Source of the DNA: Oscillospiraceae bacterium
GTDB lineage: Bacteria; Bacillota; Clostridia; Oscillospirales; Oscillospiraceae
DNA: 64,000 nucleotides
Assembly: GCA_902774015.1 (NCBI GenBank)
Contig: CACYHB010000002.1
Span: 57,775 to 121,774 of the forward strand
Direction of reading: 5' to 3'
In this document: positions 41,803 to 49,852 of the stretch, piece by piece
How positions within the stretch are numbered: the first letter of the stretch is position 1
How the letters are laid out: each line of letters begins with the position of its first letter
Position numbers and translations under genes: made by a program
The notes under the pieces: generated by a model
Told to the model about the DNA's origin: nothing
Seen by the model: only the letters and a program-made list of their open reading frames with translations
Databases searched by the model: none

Positions 41803-43053
41803 TCAGGCCGGCAGCTCGGAGAGCGTGATCATTCTCGCGTCCGGGGTGCGGCTGAAATCGTAACGGACGCCGTATTGCTGTGCGAGGGTATGGACGCTCG
41901 CGTTGAGCTGTCGGGTCAATGCGTTGGGTTTGGTATTCGGCGGCAGGACGGTGGTCAGCGCTCCCGTCAGCTCAGTGGGCGTGCCCTGCCATCCGTGACA
42001 CTCGGATACCAGTTTCTGTACGGCGGCGAGCAGCTTGTTCGAACTCTCATCCGGCTTGTCCGTCCCGTACTCGATGAATTGCCAGTGCTTGCTCTCGTCA
42101 AATTCCAGCTTCAGCCGGAGATCCGCCACCTCGCGCCCGGTGATATCCAGCGTGGCTTCCCTGCCGATGCGGGAAGGCTTTTGCAAAACCATCGCCCCGT
42201 CCGCGCAGCCGAGCAGGCCGTTGGTGCCGGAGATTTTGTTGAAGGAATCGTCGGAGTCCTCCTTGCGCGTGTGGTGTACCACCAGGATCGTGATGTTGAA
42301 GCGGTCGGCGATGGTTTTCAGCGAGGTCATGACCTCATAGTCTCCGCCGTAGCTGTAGCCCTCGGTTTTCATCTGCCGGATGCGCTGCAGCGTATCGACG
42401 ATCACGAAGCCCACGTTCTGGTGCGCGGTGAGGAAATTTCCGATCTGCTGCTCGAAGCCTTTGCCCAAAAGCTCGGCCTCGGTGGCGATCCAGATCTTGT
42501 CCGCTTCGCCGCCCGTCACCTCGCCCAGCCGCTGCTGAATGCGCTGCTCGGTGTCTTCCAGACTGACGTACAAAACCTCGCAGGGCGAGGTCTGGAAGTC
42601 CCAGACCTTTTCGCCCTTGCTCACACGGTCTGCCAGCCAAAGCACCAGCCAGCTCTTGCCGATTTTCGACGCGCCGGCCAAAATGTACACGCCCTTGCCG
42701 AGCATTTTCTCGATCAGCCAGCCGGTGGGCTGAAAGTCCATTTCCATCAAATCGTTGGCATTTACGGCATCGAGTTCGAGGATTTTTTCGCCCAGCGTTC
42801 TCTGGATGTGCCGAACAGCTTCGCGCTCTTTCATGTTCGGATGGCCGCACAGAACGTAGTCCAACAGGTCTCCTCTCCGGTTGCAGTGCATGCACAGCCA
42901 GGTGTCATCCTTCATGATCCCTGCGGTGTCACCACAGATCGGGCAGGTTGTAAGGAACTCATCTTCGTCCAGTTCGATATGCGCTGCTTTGAGATAATCT
43001 CGAAGCTGCGGCTGCACCCGTTTCCGAAATAATTCGATCTTTTCTTCGGTCAT
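41803..43053 (-). CDS. RepA-like hexameric helicase with primase-type zinc finger
   Basis: A 416-residue protein. An N-terminal zinc finger like that of primases (CPICGD...CMHCNRRGD, about 37-63) is followed by a RecA-fold ATPase: Walker A ILAGASKIGKSWLVLWLA (about 125-140), Walker B GFVIVDTLQRI, and the VVHHTRKEDSDDSF loop of RepA/RSF1010-type helicases. It probably drives autonomous replication of the excised element. ATG 43053 has GAGGTG 7 bp upstream. It lies 10 bp after the excisionase-like gene. Confidence 0.87.
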   Translation of the reverse strand: MTEEKIELFRKRVQPQLRDYLKAAHIELDEDEFLTTCPICGDTAGIMKDDTWLCMHCNRRGDLLDYVLCGHPNMKEREAVRHIQRTLGEKILELDAVNANDLMEMDFQPTGWLIEKMLGKGVYILAGASKIGKSWLVLWLADRVSKGEKVWDFQTSPCEVLYVSLEDTEQRIQQRLGEVTGGEADKIWIATEAELLGKGFEQQIGNFLTAHQNVGFVIVDTLQRIRQMKTEGYSYGGDYEVMTSLKTIADRFNITILVVHHTRKEDSDDSFNKISGTNGLLGCADGAMVLQKPSRIGREATLDITGREVADLRLKLEFDESKHWQFIEYGTDKPDESSNKLLAAVQKLVSECHGWQGTPTELTGALTTVLPPNTKPNALTRQLNASVHTLAQQYGVRYDFSRTPDARMITLSELPA

Positions 43054-43063
43054 GGGCGGCACC

Positions 43064-43297
43064 TCACGATGCAAGAGAGTTCTCGTTCATCCAGTTCAAC
43101 AGGTTGTCGCGAGAAACGAGCAGGCGGCGGCCGATGCGAAGTGTGGGAAAGTTTTCGCTGCGAAGCAGGCAGTAGGCATTGGTCAGGGAGATATTCAGCA
43201 CACCTGCGAGCTGATTGGCGTTGAGGACCACGGGGACCTCGGAAAAAGAAAAATAGGCGTTGGGCTTGTTGACGGTAGTGGCAGCAGTAGTAGTCAT
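43064..43297 (-). CDS. xis: Excisionase-like HTH protein (left copy)
   Basis: A 77-residue protein whose residues 22-72 form a MerR/excisionase-type winged helix (VLNANQLAGVLNISLTNAY, then FPTLRIGRRLLVSRDNLLNW). GGAAGGAG precedes ATG 43297; longer upstream frames are not supported. It lies just upstream of the helicase gene, as in many integrative elements. A paralogue with the same domain lies at the other end of the island (59734-60327). Confidence 0.88.
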   Translation of the reverse strand: MTTTAATTVNKPNAYFSFSEVPVVLNANQLAGVLNISLTNAYCLLRSENFPTLRIGRRLLVSRDNLLNWMNENSLAS

Positions 43298-43483
43298 GGC
43301 AATCGCTCCTTCCTGGCAATTCATTTCGTTATTCAGTTTAAAAGGTGCATCCGTTTTCGATTCGATGATGCATGCAGACAGAGTCTCGGTTTTTATCACG
43401 TCCTTTTCTTTTGTTTGTTTGTTTTTTTGGGACAGCTCCCGGGGGCGGCCTTGCATTGTTCATCTTTTTTCTCCTTGCTCGTT

Positions 43484-43858
43484 CTAAGCCATTTCATATT
43501 CACTCTCGACTGCGCGATTGAAATCATGGATCGAGATGTCCAGGTCGTAATGTACCTTTTCGATCTTGTCCAAAATCGGCTTTGTGAACTCGCCTCCTTC
43601 TTTGAGATACCGCGCGATCTGATCGAGATCCTTTTCGAGCTTGTCGATGTTTCGCAGCTCTTGAACGATATATCTTTCGTCGTGAATGATGACCGGGAGT
43701 TTTTTGATTGGTCGGTTTAGAAGAACGCGGCGGCAAAACTCGGATATGGATAGCCCGCATTGCTTTGCCTCATGGGCGAGTACTTCGTAAAATGCTTCCG
43801 AAACACGAAAGTGAATGGTTTTCTCTTTCGTTCCAAGCTCATCTTTCTTTCTTGCCAT
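43484..43858 (-). CDS. mobC: MobC-like relaxosome accessory protein
   Basis: A 124-residue protein. The first part is a ribbon-helix-helix-like DNA-binding fold (KTIHFRVSEAFYEVLAHEA, then GLSISEFCRRVLLNRP); a coiled C-terminal part (about 70-118) fits MobC of mobilizable plasmids. AAAAGGAGG gives a strong ribosome site. MobC normally works with a MobA relaxase at oriT, but no relaxase gene is encoded in the island. Confidence 0.83.
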   Translation of the reverse strand: MARKKDELGTKEKTIHFRVSEAFYEVLAHEAKQCGLSISEFCRRVLLNRPIKKLPVIIHDERYIVQELRNIDKLEKDLDQIARYLKEGGEFTKPILDKIEKVHYDLDISIHDFNRAVESEYEMA

Positions 43859-43939
43859 TTTTGCCTCCTTTTGATTTGCGAAGCTTAATCAAAACTGTGT
43901 TTGCTGCAAGCAGACACCGCAACGATAGTTGCCAAAATT

Positions 43940-44030
43940 CATGCGGGATTGGGGAGCGAAATCCCCAACAAGTGTCTCGGCTGAAAATGCAAAAATGCAT
44001 TTTTGTAGCACGAGGCGAAACTTGCTCTCC
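43940..44030. other. Candidate oriT region upstream of mobC
   Basis: Between mobC and the zinc-ribbon gene (43859-44271, 413 bp, no gene) are a TTGGGGA-GCGAAA-TCCCCAA hairpin (43950-43969) and, about 20 bp further, the 16-bp palindrome CAAAAATGCATTTTTG within TGCAAAAATGCATTTTTGTAGCA. Hairpin plus AT-rich palindrome directly before mobC is the usual oriT arrangement. The nick site cannot be named from sequence alone. Confidence 0.45.
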
Positions 44031-44090
44031 GAGGGGGATCGAGATTTCTGTTGCAGTTTTTTTCAAAACACCTCCTTTGCGGCAAACAAA

Positions 44091-44164
44091 AAACTCGCAG
44101 CATCACAACAAAAGCGTACCAGGAAGTATACCTGTTCCACTTAAAGTTGTGACGCTGCGAGTTT
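44091..44164. repeat. 19-bp inverted repeat with 36-nt loop
   Basis: AAACTCGCAGCATCACAAC (44091-44109) pairs with GTTGTGACGCTGCGAGTTT (44146-44164) with one mismatch. It lies downstream of the convergently pointing lexA/zinc-ribbon genes and upstream of mobC. It may be a terminator, part of oriT or a small RNA. Confidence 0.65.
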
Positions 44165-44271
44165 AAGACCTACCCTTTGTTGTTCAGTAGTCGCGTATCT
44201 GACCCTGCAGTACTTTCGAAAACCTATGCGCTTCTCAACGCCCCATATTCACAGATGGGCGGATGGCCGGC

Positions 44272-44616
44272 TTAGTCAAAACCGATATTCAATTGTTCTT
44301 GCTCATCTGACAACTGCAGGTATGCTGTAGCAATAGTAATGTTGAGTCGTTTTCGAATATCACGAGTCAGGTAAAGTATACCGACCATGTTGTGACAACG
44401 AGGGCAGCGATGTATGTAACTGGGGCAAAAAGAAGAAAGCAATTCATTTTGAAGATCGTACGCCAACATAGCGTTGCGCATTTGCTTGTTCGGCACGGAG
44501 AACAAGATTTTTTTGCAAACAGGGCATTTAATCGCTGGAAGCTTTTCTTTTCTGGGGTTTGAGCCTTTTCTCTTTTGCAGCAAGATAGGCTCAATTTGTC
44601 CTTCTGGGCGAATCAT
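44272..44616 (-). CDS. Small zinc-ribbon protein of unknown function
   Basis: A 114-residue protein with two CxxC pairs (CPVCKK and CPRCHN, about residues 32 and 71) that would bind one zinc. The start at 44616 has GGTGG 8 bp upstream. It lies 22 bp after the LexA-like repressor and is probably in the same transcript. No family is recognised. Confidence 0.65.
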   Translation of the reverse strand: MIRPEGQIEPILLQKRKGSNPRKEKLPAIKCPVCKKILFSVPNKQMRNAMLAYDLQNELLSSFCPSYIHRCPRCHNMVGILYLTRDIRKRLNITIATAYLQLSDEQEQLNIGFD

Positions 44617-44638
44617 TAGTGATCCACCAGCGGGATAA

Positions 44639-45259
44639 TCACGTTTGGTTTTCAAGGCTGTGATAAACTCCGATCGCGATGCCCTGGATCTGCAGCTCAT
44701 CTACAATGATATCCGGAAATGATTCTTTGTCCGGATTGCAGGACTGCAGAATGAATTTCTGATTCTTCTCATCCAAGGCCAGTTTCTTCAAATTGTTTTT
44801 TCCGTCCGAGAGTGCAATGATGAGATCGCCCGGACGTGCGGTCTGCTGTCTGCGCACGATCACATAATCGCCGGGATGAACTCCCGCGCCGATCATGCTC
44901 TCGCCTTTGGCAATCAGAGCGAAGCATTCGCCTTTGCCCACCATGCACTCCGGCATGTGAATGTACTCGATGAAACGTTCCTCTTCCTCCTGGCCGGGAC
45001 CGCAGGCAACAAAGCCGAGCACGCGCAGAAGATTCTTCGGACTGTATCGCAGAGTTTCCGGTCGGGTGCTGCGTCGGCCTCCGTCGGAAACAAATTCGCC
45101 GCTCTCTTTCAGCTCGTTCAGATAGCGGTGAACCGATCCCGCGGGAATGCCGGTTGCGTCCACAATATTCTTTTCGCTGGGGAAGCAATCATACTGCACG
45201 AAATAATCTGTCACGAACTGCGCGATGACTTCTTTCCTGGAATTCATTTTGGGGCGCAT
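44639..45259 (-). CDS. LexA-like S24 family repressor
   Basis: A 206-residue self-cleaving repressor. The N-terminal winged helix (about 8-65) has IPAGSVHRYLNELKESGEF as recognition region. The cleavage site is Cys86-Gly87 (VACGPG), the catalytic Ser121 is in KGESMIGAG and Lys158 in NNLKKL; the Ser-Lys spacing equals that of E. coli LexA. It probably controls the island in response to DNA damage. Two operator-like dyads flank its own promoter. Confidence 0.9.
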   Translation of the reverse strand: MRPKMNSRKEVIAQFVTDYFVQYDCFPSEKNIVDATGIPAGSVHRYLNELKESGEFVSDGGRRSTRPETLRYSPKNLLRVLGFVACGPGQEEEERFIEYIHMPECMVGKGECFALIAKGESMIGAGVHPGDYVIVRRQQTARPGDLIIALSDGKNNLKKLALDEKNQKFILQSCNPDKESFPDIIVDELQIQGIAIGVYHSLENQT

Positions 45260-45279
45260 ACAAACACCTCATTCATAAC

Positions 45280-45364
45280 GGAGTTATTTACTCCATTTAT
45301 TCTGTGTGCTAATAGTAACGCTGCTTGACAGAAATGTCAAGAACTTTTTGGAGTGATTTACTCT
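45280..45364 (-). promoter_or_regulatory. Promoter of the LexA-like gene with two operators
   Basis: On the minus strand TTGACA (45335-45340), 17-bp spacer, TACTAT (45312-45317). Dyads GGAGTTATTTACTCC (45280-45294) and GGAGTGATTTACTCT (45350-45364) share GGAGTNATTTACTC and flank the promoter on both sides, a layout typical of autorepression, possibly by looping. A CTTGACA-GAAA-TGTCAAG palindrome overlaps the -35 box. Confidence 0.8.
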
Positions 45365-45388
45365 AAAATTTTCTTTTTGCACCGGCTA

Positions 45389-45466
45389 TTGATTTGTGCG
45401 ATTATTTGAGTATAATATATATTGAAATGTGTAAATCAAATCTCGCCTGTCATATTGAAATGTGTA
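45389..45466 (+). promoter_or_regulatory. Promoter and direct repeats before the AAA ATPase
   Basis: TTGATT (45389-45394), 16-bp spacer, TATAAT (45411-45416). Just downstream the 15-mer ATATTGAAATGTGTA occurs twice (45419-45433, 45452-45466), 33 bp apart, or about three helical turns. This suggests a repressor bound cooperatively on one face; its identity is unknown. Confidence 0.6.
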
Positions 45467-45509
45467 TTTCACTGAGAAGAGACCCTGCTGAAAAGTGCGG
45501 AGGTGCGCT

Positions 45510-46844
45510 ATGTTATACCGAAAAATCCAACCATATATTGAGGACTATCTGAAGTCGGACTCCAACAAGGTGCTGATCATCGACGGCGCGCGGCAGATCG
45601 GCAAGACCTTTATCATCCGCCACGTCGGGCAGCAGCTTTTTGAAAACTATATCGAGCTGAACTTCGCGGAGGATCAGAACGGCCCGAAGCTCTTTGAGCA
45701 AGTGCGCACCGTCAGGGACTTTTATTTCCAGGTCAGCACCATCGCCGGCGAAAAGATGGGCGAAAAGAAAAACACGCTGATCTTTCTTGACGAGATCCAG
45801 GCCTATCCCCACCTGCTGACCATGCTCAAATTCCTCAAGCAGGATGATAAGTTCACCTACATCGCCAGCGGATCTTTGCTCGGCGTGACTTTGAAGAAGA
45901 CGAGCTCGATCCCCATCGGCAGCATCGAGGTCAAGCGCATGTTCCCGCTGGACTTTGAAGAGTTCCTTCTCGCCAACGGCTTCAACCGCTTTGCCATCGA
46001 CATGATGCACGAGAAGTTTCTCTCCGGTGAGAGTTTGGACGCGGCAGCGCACGATAAGGTGATGGATCTTTTCAAGAAATATCTGCTGATCGGCGGGCTA
46101 CCCGACGCCGTCAACTCTTTTATTGCCGATACGAACATCGTGAAGGTGCGCGCGATCCATCGCGATATCCGCGCGTTCTATGCCGACGATGCGGCGAAGT
46201 ATGAAGCCGACAACAACCGGAAGCTGAAGATCCGCAGGATCTATGAGATGATTCCCTCCAATCTGGAGAGCAAAAAGAAGCGGGTGGTCTTTCAGGATAT
46301 CGAGGACAAGCGCGGCAAGCGCTTCTCCGATTATCAGGACGAGTTTGAGTATCTAATCTCCGCGGGCATTGTCCTGGATGTCAACGCGATCTCCACGCCG
46401 GTGTTCCCGCTTACGCAGGCGGTCGGCAAAAACCTGCTCAAGCTCTATCTGAACGATGTGGGGCTTTTGACCGACGTTCTGTACGGCAGCAATATCCGCG
46501 CGATCCTGGACGACGAGACGGGGATCAATCTCGGCTCCGTGTATGAAAGCGTAGTGGCCCAGGAGCTGGCCGCCCACGGCTGCAAGCTGTTTTATTACGA
46601 TAACCGCAACAAGGGCGAGGTCGATTACCTGATCGACGATTACGACAGCCTGTCTGCTGTTCCCATTGAGGTCAAGTCCGGCAAGGATTACACCATCCAC
46701 AGCGCGCTGAGCGCCTTCGTGAAGAACGAAGATTATCATGTAAAGAAGGCCTATGTACTGTCCAACACCCGCGAGATCACAACGAGCGGGAAGATCACGT
46801 ATATCCCGATCTATGATGTGATGTTCTTGGGGGCTGAAAGATAA
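45510..46844 (+). CDS. AAA ATPase with DUF4143 domain
   Basis: A 444-residue protein of the AAA_14/DUF4143 family. Walker A is GARQIGKTF (about 31-39) and Walker B LIFLDEIQAYP (about 88-98). The C-terminal domain has EVDYLIDD...PIEVKSGK, the E-D-ExK pattern of a PD-(D/E)XK nuclease fold. The family is common in accessory regions and its role is not established. GGAGGTG lies 8 bp before the ATG. It stands upstream of the TIR gene and may be expressed separately. Confidence 0.85.
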   Translation: MLYRKIQPYIEDYLKSDSNKVLIIDGARQIGKTFIIRHVGQQLFENYIELNFAEDQNGPKLFEQVRTVRDFYFQVSTIAGEKMGEKKNTLIFLDEIQAYPHLLTMLKFLKQDDKFTYIASGSLLGVTLKKTSSIPIGSIEVKRMFPLDFEEFLLANGFNRFAIDMMHEKFLSGESLDAAAHDKVMDLFKKYLLIGGLPDAVNSFIADTNIVKVRAIHRDIRAFYADDAAKYEADNNRKLKIRRIYEMIPSNLESKKKRVVFQDIEDKRGKRFSDYQDEFEYLISAGIVLDVNAISTPVFPLTQAVGKNLLKLYLNDVGLLTDVLYGSNIRAILDDETGINLGSVYESVVAQELAAHGCKLFYYDNRNKGEVDYLIDDYDSLSAVPIEVKSGKDYTIHSALSAFVKNEDYHVKKAYVLSNTREITTSGKITYIPIYDVMFLGAER

Positions 46845-46916
46845 GTGCACTTGCGTTGAGCGCGAAAGATTGCAAAAAAATAAATGGTTTACAAAGGCAA
46901 AAAGAAAGGGGAAAAA

Positions 46917-47753
46917 ATGAACCCTCAATTGAAAGATATAAATGAGATACTTTCACTATGCGATTCGATGATCGTTGATATTCAAAAGAATGGAATTATC
47001 AACAGAGGAAACTCCAACTATGAAGAGTACAAAGCGAGAATAAAAGCATTTTTGACAACTCATAATTTGATGCGTCCCGACTACGGACTCTATGCAGTAT
47101 TAGATGCACTGTACTTTACTCCAAACGAACGTACCGTCAGGTTTGCTGTTGGCAACTATTCAAATAATTATACTCTGAATATGAGCGAAGCTCTAACGAT
47201 CCGAAATGCAGTCATTGCGTTGAAGCATGAACACTTTCCAGACACATTTGAACGAATTTTTATCAGTCATAGGGAAAAAGATGCCGCCCAGGTGTCGGCT
47301 TTCATAGAGTTGCTCTATGCAATTGGTATTTCACGCCCTACAGTTGGTAATGATGAGAAAGTGATTTTTTGCACGTCGCATCCTGCTGCATATTTAGAGA
47401 ACGGTGCAAGGAATCTGGATGAAATACGGGAAAAGTTCAATTGCTCTGATCACACTTTCTTTATCATGTGGTACACAGATAACTATTTTGAGAGTCAGGC
47501 TTGTTTGAACGAAGCCGGAGCAATCTGGGCATTAAGCAAAAAATACCAAGAAATACTGATCCCCGGCTTTGACAGTTCAAAAATAGGCGGACTACTGGAT
47601 AAGCAATCGGTTTGGTTCCGGGCGAATGACAAGTTCCGTCTTAACACATTTAAGGAGCAACTTGAATCCATGTTTGGATTGGATCCCCTGACGACTAATG
47701 CTTGGGAAACTGCACGAGATTCTTTTATATCAAAAATCAATTCTTTGATCTGA
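46917..47753 (+). CDS. TIR-domain protein
   Basis: A 278-residue protein. Residues about 112-235 form a TIR-like domain: RIFISHREKD (113-122), IFCTSHP, FFIMWYTDNYFESQACLNEAG and the putative NADase glutamate E199. The N-terminal 110 residues are of unknown type. Bacterial TIR proteins of this kind cleave NAD+ or make signalling nucleotides in anti-phage defence. AAAGGGG precedes ATG 46917. Base composition is AT-rich, and the nuclease-methylase gene follows after 58 bp. Confidence 0.83.
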   Translation: MNPQLKDINEILSLCDSMIVDIQKNGIINRGNSNYEEYKARIKAFLTTHNLMRPDYGLYAVLDALYFTPNERTVRFAVGNYSNNYTLNMSEALTIRNAVIALKHEHFPDTFERIFISHREKDAAQVSAFIELLYAIGISRPTVGNDEKVIFCTSHPAAYLENGARNLDEIREKFNCSDHTFFIMWYTDNYFESQACLNEAGAIWALSKKYQEILIPGFDSSKIGGLLDKQSVWFRANDKFRLNTFKEQLESMFGLDPLTTNAWETARDSFISKINSLI

Positions 47754-47811
47754 TGAGAGTAGCCACTCCATCGAATAACGGGAACGAAAAAGCTAACAAG
47801 GAGATGTAGAC

Positions 47812-49797
47812 ATGACTATCTACGACATCTTAAAAGACACAAATTACAAAGCTGAACAGTTTTCAGCTGAGGCGATTGATAAGTTAAATGCCCGGATCGA
47901 GGAAAGAACAGATAAAAAAGGAAAAGTGTCCGCTTTTGTAAAATGCCTCGTCCGCAAGAAAGACATTGTTCTCAAGCCTGAAGAGGTGGTTCGCCAGCTT
48001 TTCATTGATCGCCTTGTTAATGAATATGGCTACCCCGTCTCCAGAATGCAGGTGGAATACCCTGTCTATTTTGGCCGGGAAGTCAAGCGCGCCGATATAG
48101 TCATAATGGATGAGGATCGGCCGACCGTTCCTTATATTGTGATCGAGGTGAAAAAGCCGAAACTTAAAGATGGCAAGGATCAGCTGAAAAGCTATTGCAA
48201 CAGCACCGGTGCCCCGATTGCTGTCTGGACAAACGGAGATCAGATTGCTTTCTACAATCGTCAGGATCCTAACTATTTCAAAGATATTCGCAACATTCCT
48301 ACTGCGACGCAGACCCTGGAAGACATTATTTCTGTCAGATGGACAATTCAGGATCTAAAAGAGAACGATCGACTTCAAAAAGAACGTATCTCCCTTAAAG
48401 ACGTGATTCTTGATCTCGAGGATGAAGTTCTGGCCAATGCAGGCGTCGATGTGTTCGAGGAATGCTTTAAGCTAATTTTCGCAAAGCTTTATGATGAGTT
48501 CCTCAGTGGGCAGACGCCTACTCGCTACTTGGAGTTCACCAATGCTGGGCGCACTGATTTCAAGCTAAAAGAGAAAATTCAAGAGCTTTTTGATAAAGCC
48601 AACCAGAAATGGAAGGGCGTATTCGATGAGAATACGAAGATTTTGCTTTCCCCCTCGCATCTAGCTATCTGCGTATCCTCCCTCCAGAGTGTCAAACTGT
48701 TCAATAGCAACCTTGATGTAGTGGATGATGCTTTTGAATATTTGATGAGCAAATCCAGCAAAGGTGAAAAAGGGCAGTTCTTTACGCCTCGCTATGTAAT
48801 TGAGATGTGTGTGAGAATGCTCAATCCCAAAGAAGGAGAAACAATGATCGATACCGCTTGCGGCAGCAGCGGTTTCCCTGTGCATACGATTTTCCATGTA
48901 TGGCGCCAGATGGCAAAAGATAGAGGCCTCAATATCAGCGAGTTCTTTTCCTTGGATCAGAAGCCCTATGAGTTCACTGAATATGTAAAAGACAATATCT
49001 TCGGCATCGATTTTGATGAAAAAGCAGTACGTGTTGCAAGAACCTTAAATCTAATTGCTGGGGATGGACACACAAATGTGCTGCATCTAAATACGCTGGA
49101 TTACACACAGTGGACGGAAACCGCGAAGCAGGAGGATTGGCTTAGCACCTATTTTGAAGGCTTTGATCGGCTGAAAAAGATGCGGAAAGACAGCAAGAGC
49201 TTTCGCGACTTCAAATTTGACCTGCTTATGGCCAATCCGCCGTTTGCTGGGGATATTAAAGAATCCCGTATTCTCAGCATGTATGAGCTCGCAAAGAACG
49301 CACAAGGGAAGCAGCAGAGCAAAGTGGGCAGAGATATTTTGTTTATTGAGCGCAATCTTGATTTTCTAAAGCCGGGAGGAAGAATGGCGATTGTCCTCCC
49401 ACAAGGCCGTTTCAACAACAGTAGCGATAAATATATCCGCGAATACATTGCGGAACGATGCCGTATTCTTGCCGTCGTAGGAATCCATGGTAATGTGTTC
49501 AAACCGCATACCGGAACGAAAACCTCAGTTCTGTTTGTCCAGAAGTGGGACGATGAACTGTGCCCGAAAAGGGATGATTATCCCATTTTCTTTGCAACAA
49601 TGCAGGAACCCAGCAAAAAGAACTCCGGTGACATAATTTATGTGAAAGACTCTGTAACGGGAGAGAAAAAGCTTGATTCTCACGGTCATATGTATGTGCA
49701 GCATGATCTGTATAATCATGAGGGATTAACACAAGATGGAATCGCTGAAGCCTTTATTGAATTTGCCAAGAAAGAAGGATTAAGTTTTTTCCGCTAA
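47812..49797 (+). CDS. Restriction nuclease - adenine methylase fusion (HsdM-like with N-terminal HsdR_N domain)
   Basis: A 661-residue fusion. Residues about 45-200 are a type I restriction R-protein N-terminal nuclease domain with Asp95, Glu112 and Lys114 (RADIVIMD...IEVKKPK). From about 215 comes an HsdM-type N6-adenine methylase: helical N-terminal part, SAM motif DTACGSSGF (Asp347) and catalytic NPPF (475-478). No HsdR translocase exists in the window, so cleavage is likely done by this protein, as in type IIB/IIG systems such as BcgI. The gene ends in a TTTTTTC slippery site two codons before its stop. Confidence 0.9.
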   Translation: MTIYDILKDTNYKAEQFSAEAIDKLNARIEERTDKKGKVSAFVKCLVRKKDIVLKPEEVVRQLFIDRLVNEYGYPVSRMQVEYPVYFGREVKRADIVIMDEDRPTVPYIVIEVKKPKLKDGKDQLKSYCNSTGAPIAVWTNGDQIAFYNRQDPNYFKDIRNIPTATQTLEDIISVRWTIQDLKENDRLQKERISLKDVILDLEDEVLANAGVDVFEECFKLIFAKLYDEFLSGQTPTRYLEFTNAGRTDFKLKEKIQELFDKANQKWKGVFDENTKILLSPSHLAICVSSLQSVKLFNSNLDVVDDAFEYLMSKSSKGEKGQFFTPRYVIEMCVRMLNPKEGETMIDTACGSSGFPVHTIFHVWRQMAKDRGLNISEFFSLDQKPYEFTEYVKDNIFGIDFDEKAVRVARTLNLIAGDGHTNVLHLNTLDYTQWTETAKQEDWLSTYFEGFDRLKKMRKDSKSFRDFKFDLLMANPPFAGDIKESRILSMYELAKNAQGKQQSKVGRDILFIERNLDFLKPGGRMAIVLPQGRFNNSSDKYIREYIAERCRILAVVGIHGNVFKPHTGTKTSVLFVQKWDDELCPKRDDYPIFFATMQEPSKKNSGDIIYVKDSVTGEKKLDSHGHMYVQHDLYNHEGLTQDGIAEAFIEFAKKEGLSFFR

Positions 49798-49852
49798 GCC
49801 CATCCGTTGAATCCTTTGACGAAGCCAAATATAAGGCTTTGATGGATGGGCT
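49785..49852 (+). promoter_or_regulatory. Candidate -1 ribosomal frameshift signal joining methylase and specificity genes
   Basis: In the methylase frame the end reads AGT TTT TTC CGC TAA, giving the X_XXY_YYZ heptamer T_TTT_TTC (49785-49791). After 5 nt, AGCCCATCC (49797-49805) pairs perfectly with GGATGGGCT (49844-49852), extendable by G-U, U-A and U-G pairs. An inner AAGCC/GGCTT stem lies in the loop. The -1 frame is open and protein-like before the first ATG of the specificity gene. Slippage would yield an about 1141-residue nuclease-methylase-specificity protein. Confidence 0.6.

Noticed and set aside
43298-43483. Possible small gene between the excisionase-like and mobC genes
   Set aside because: Only an upstream extension of the excisionase frame without a ribosome site; composition is low-complexity T-rich.
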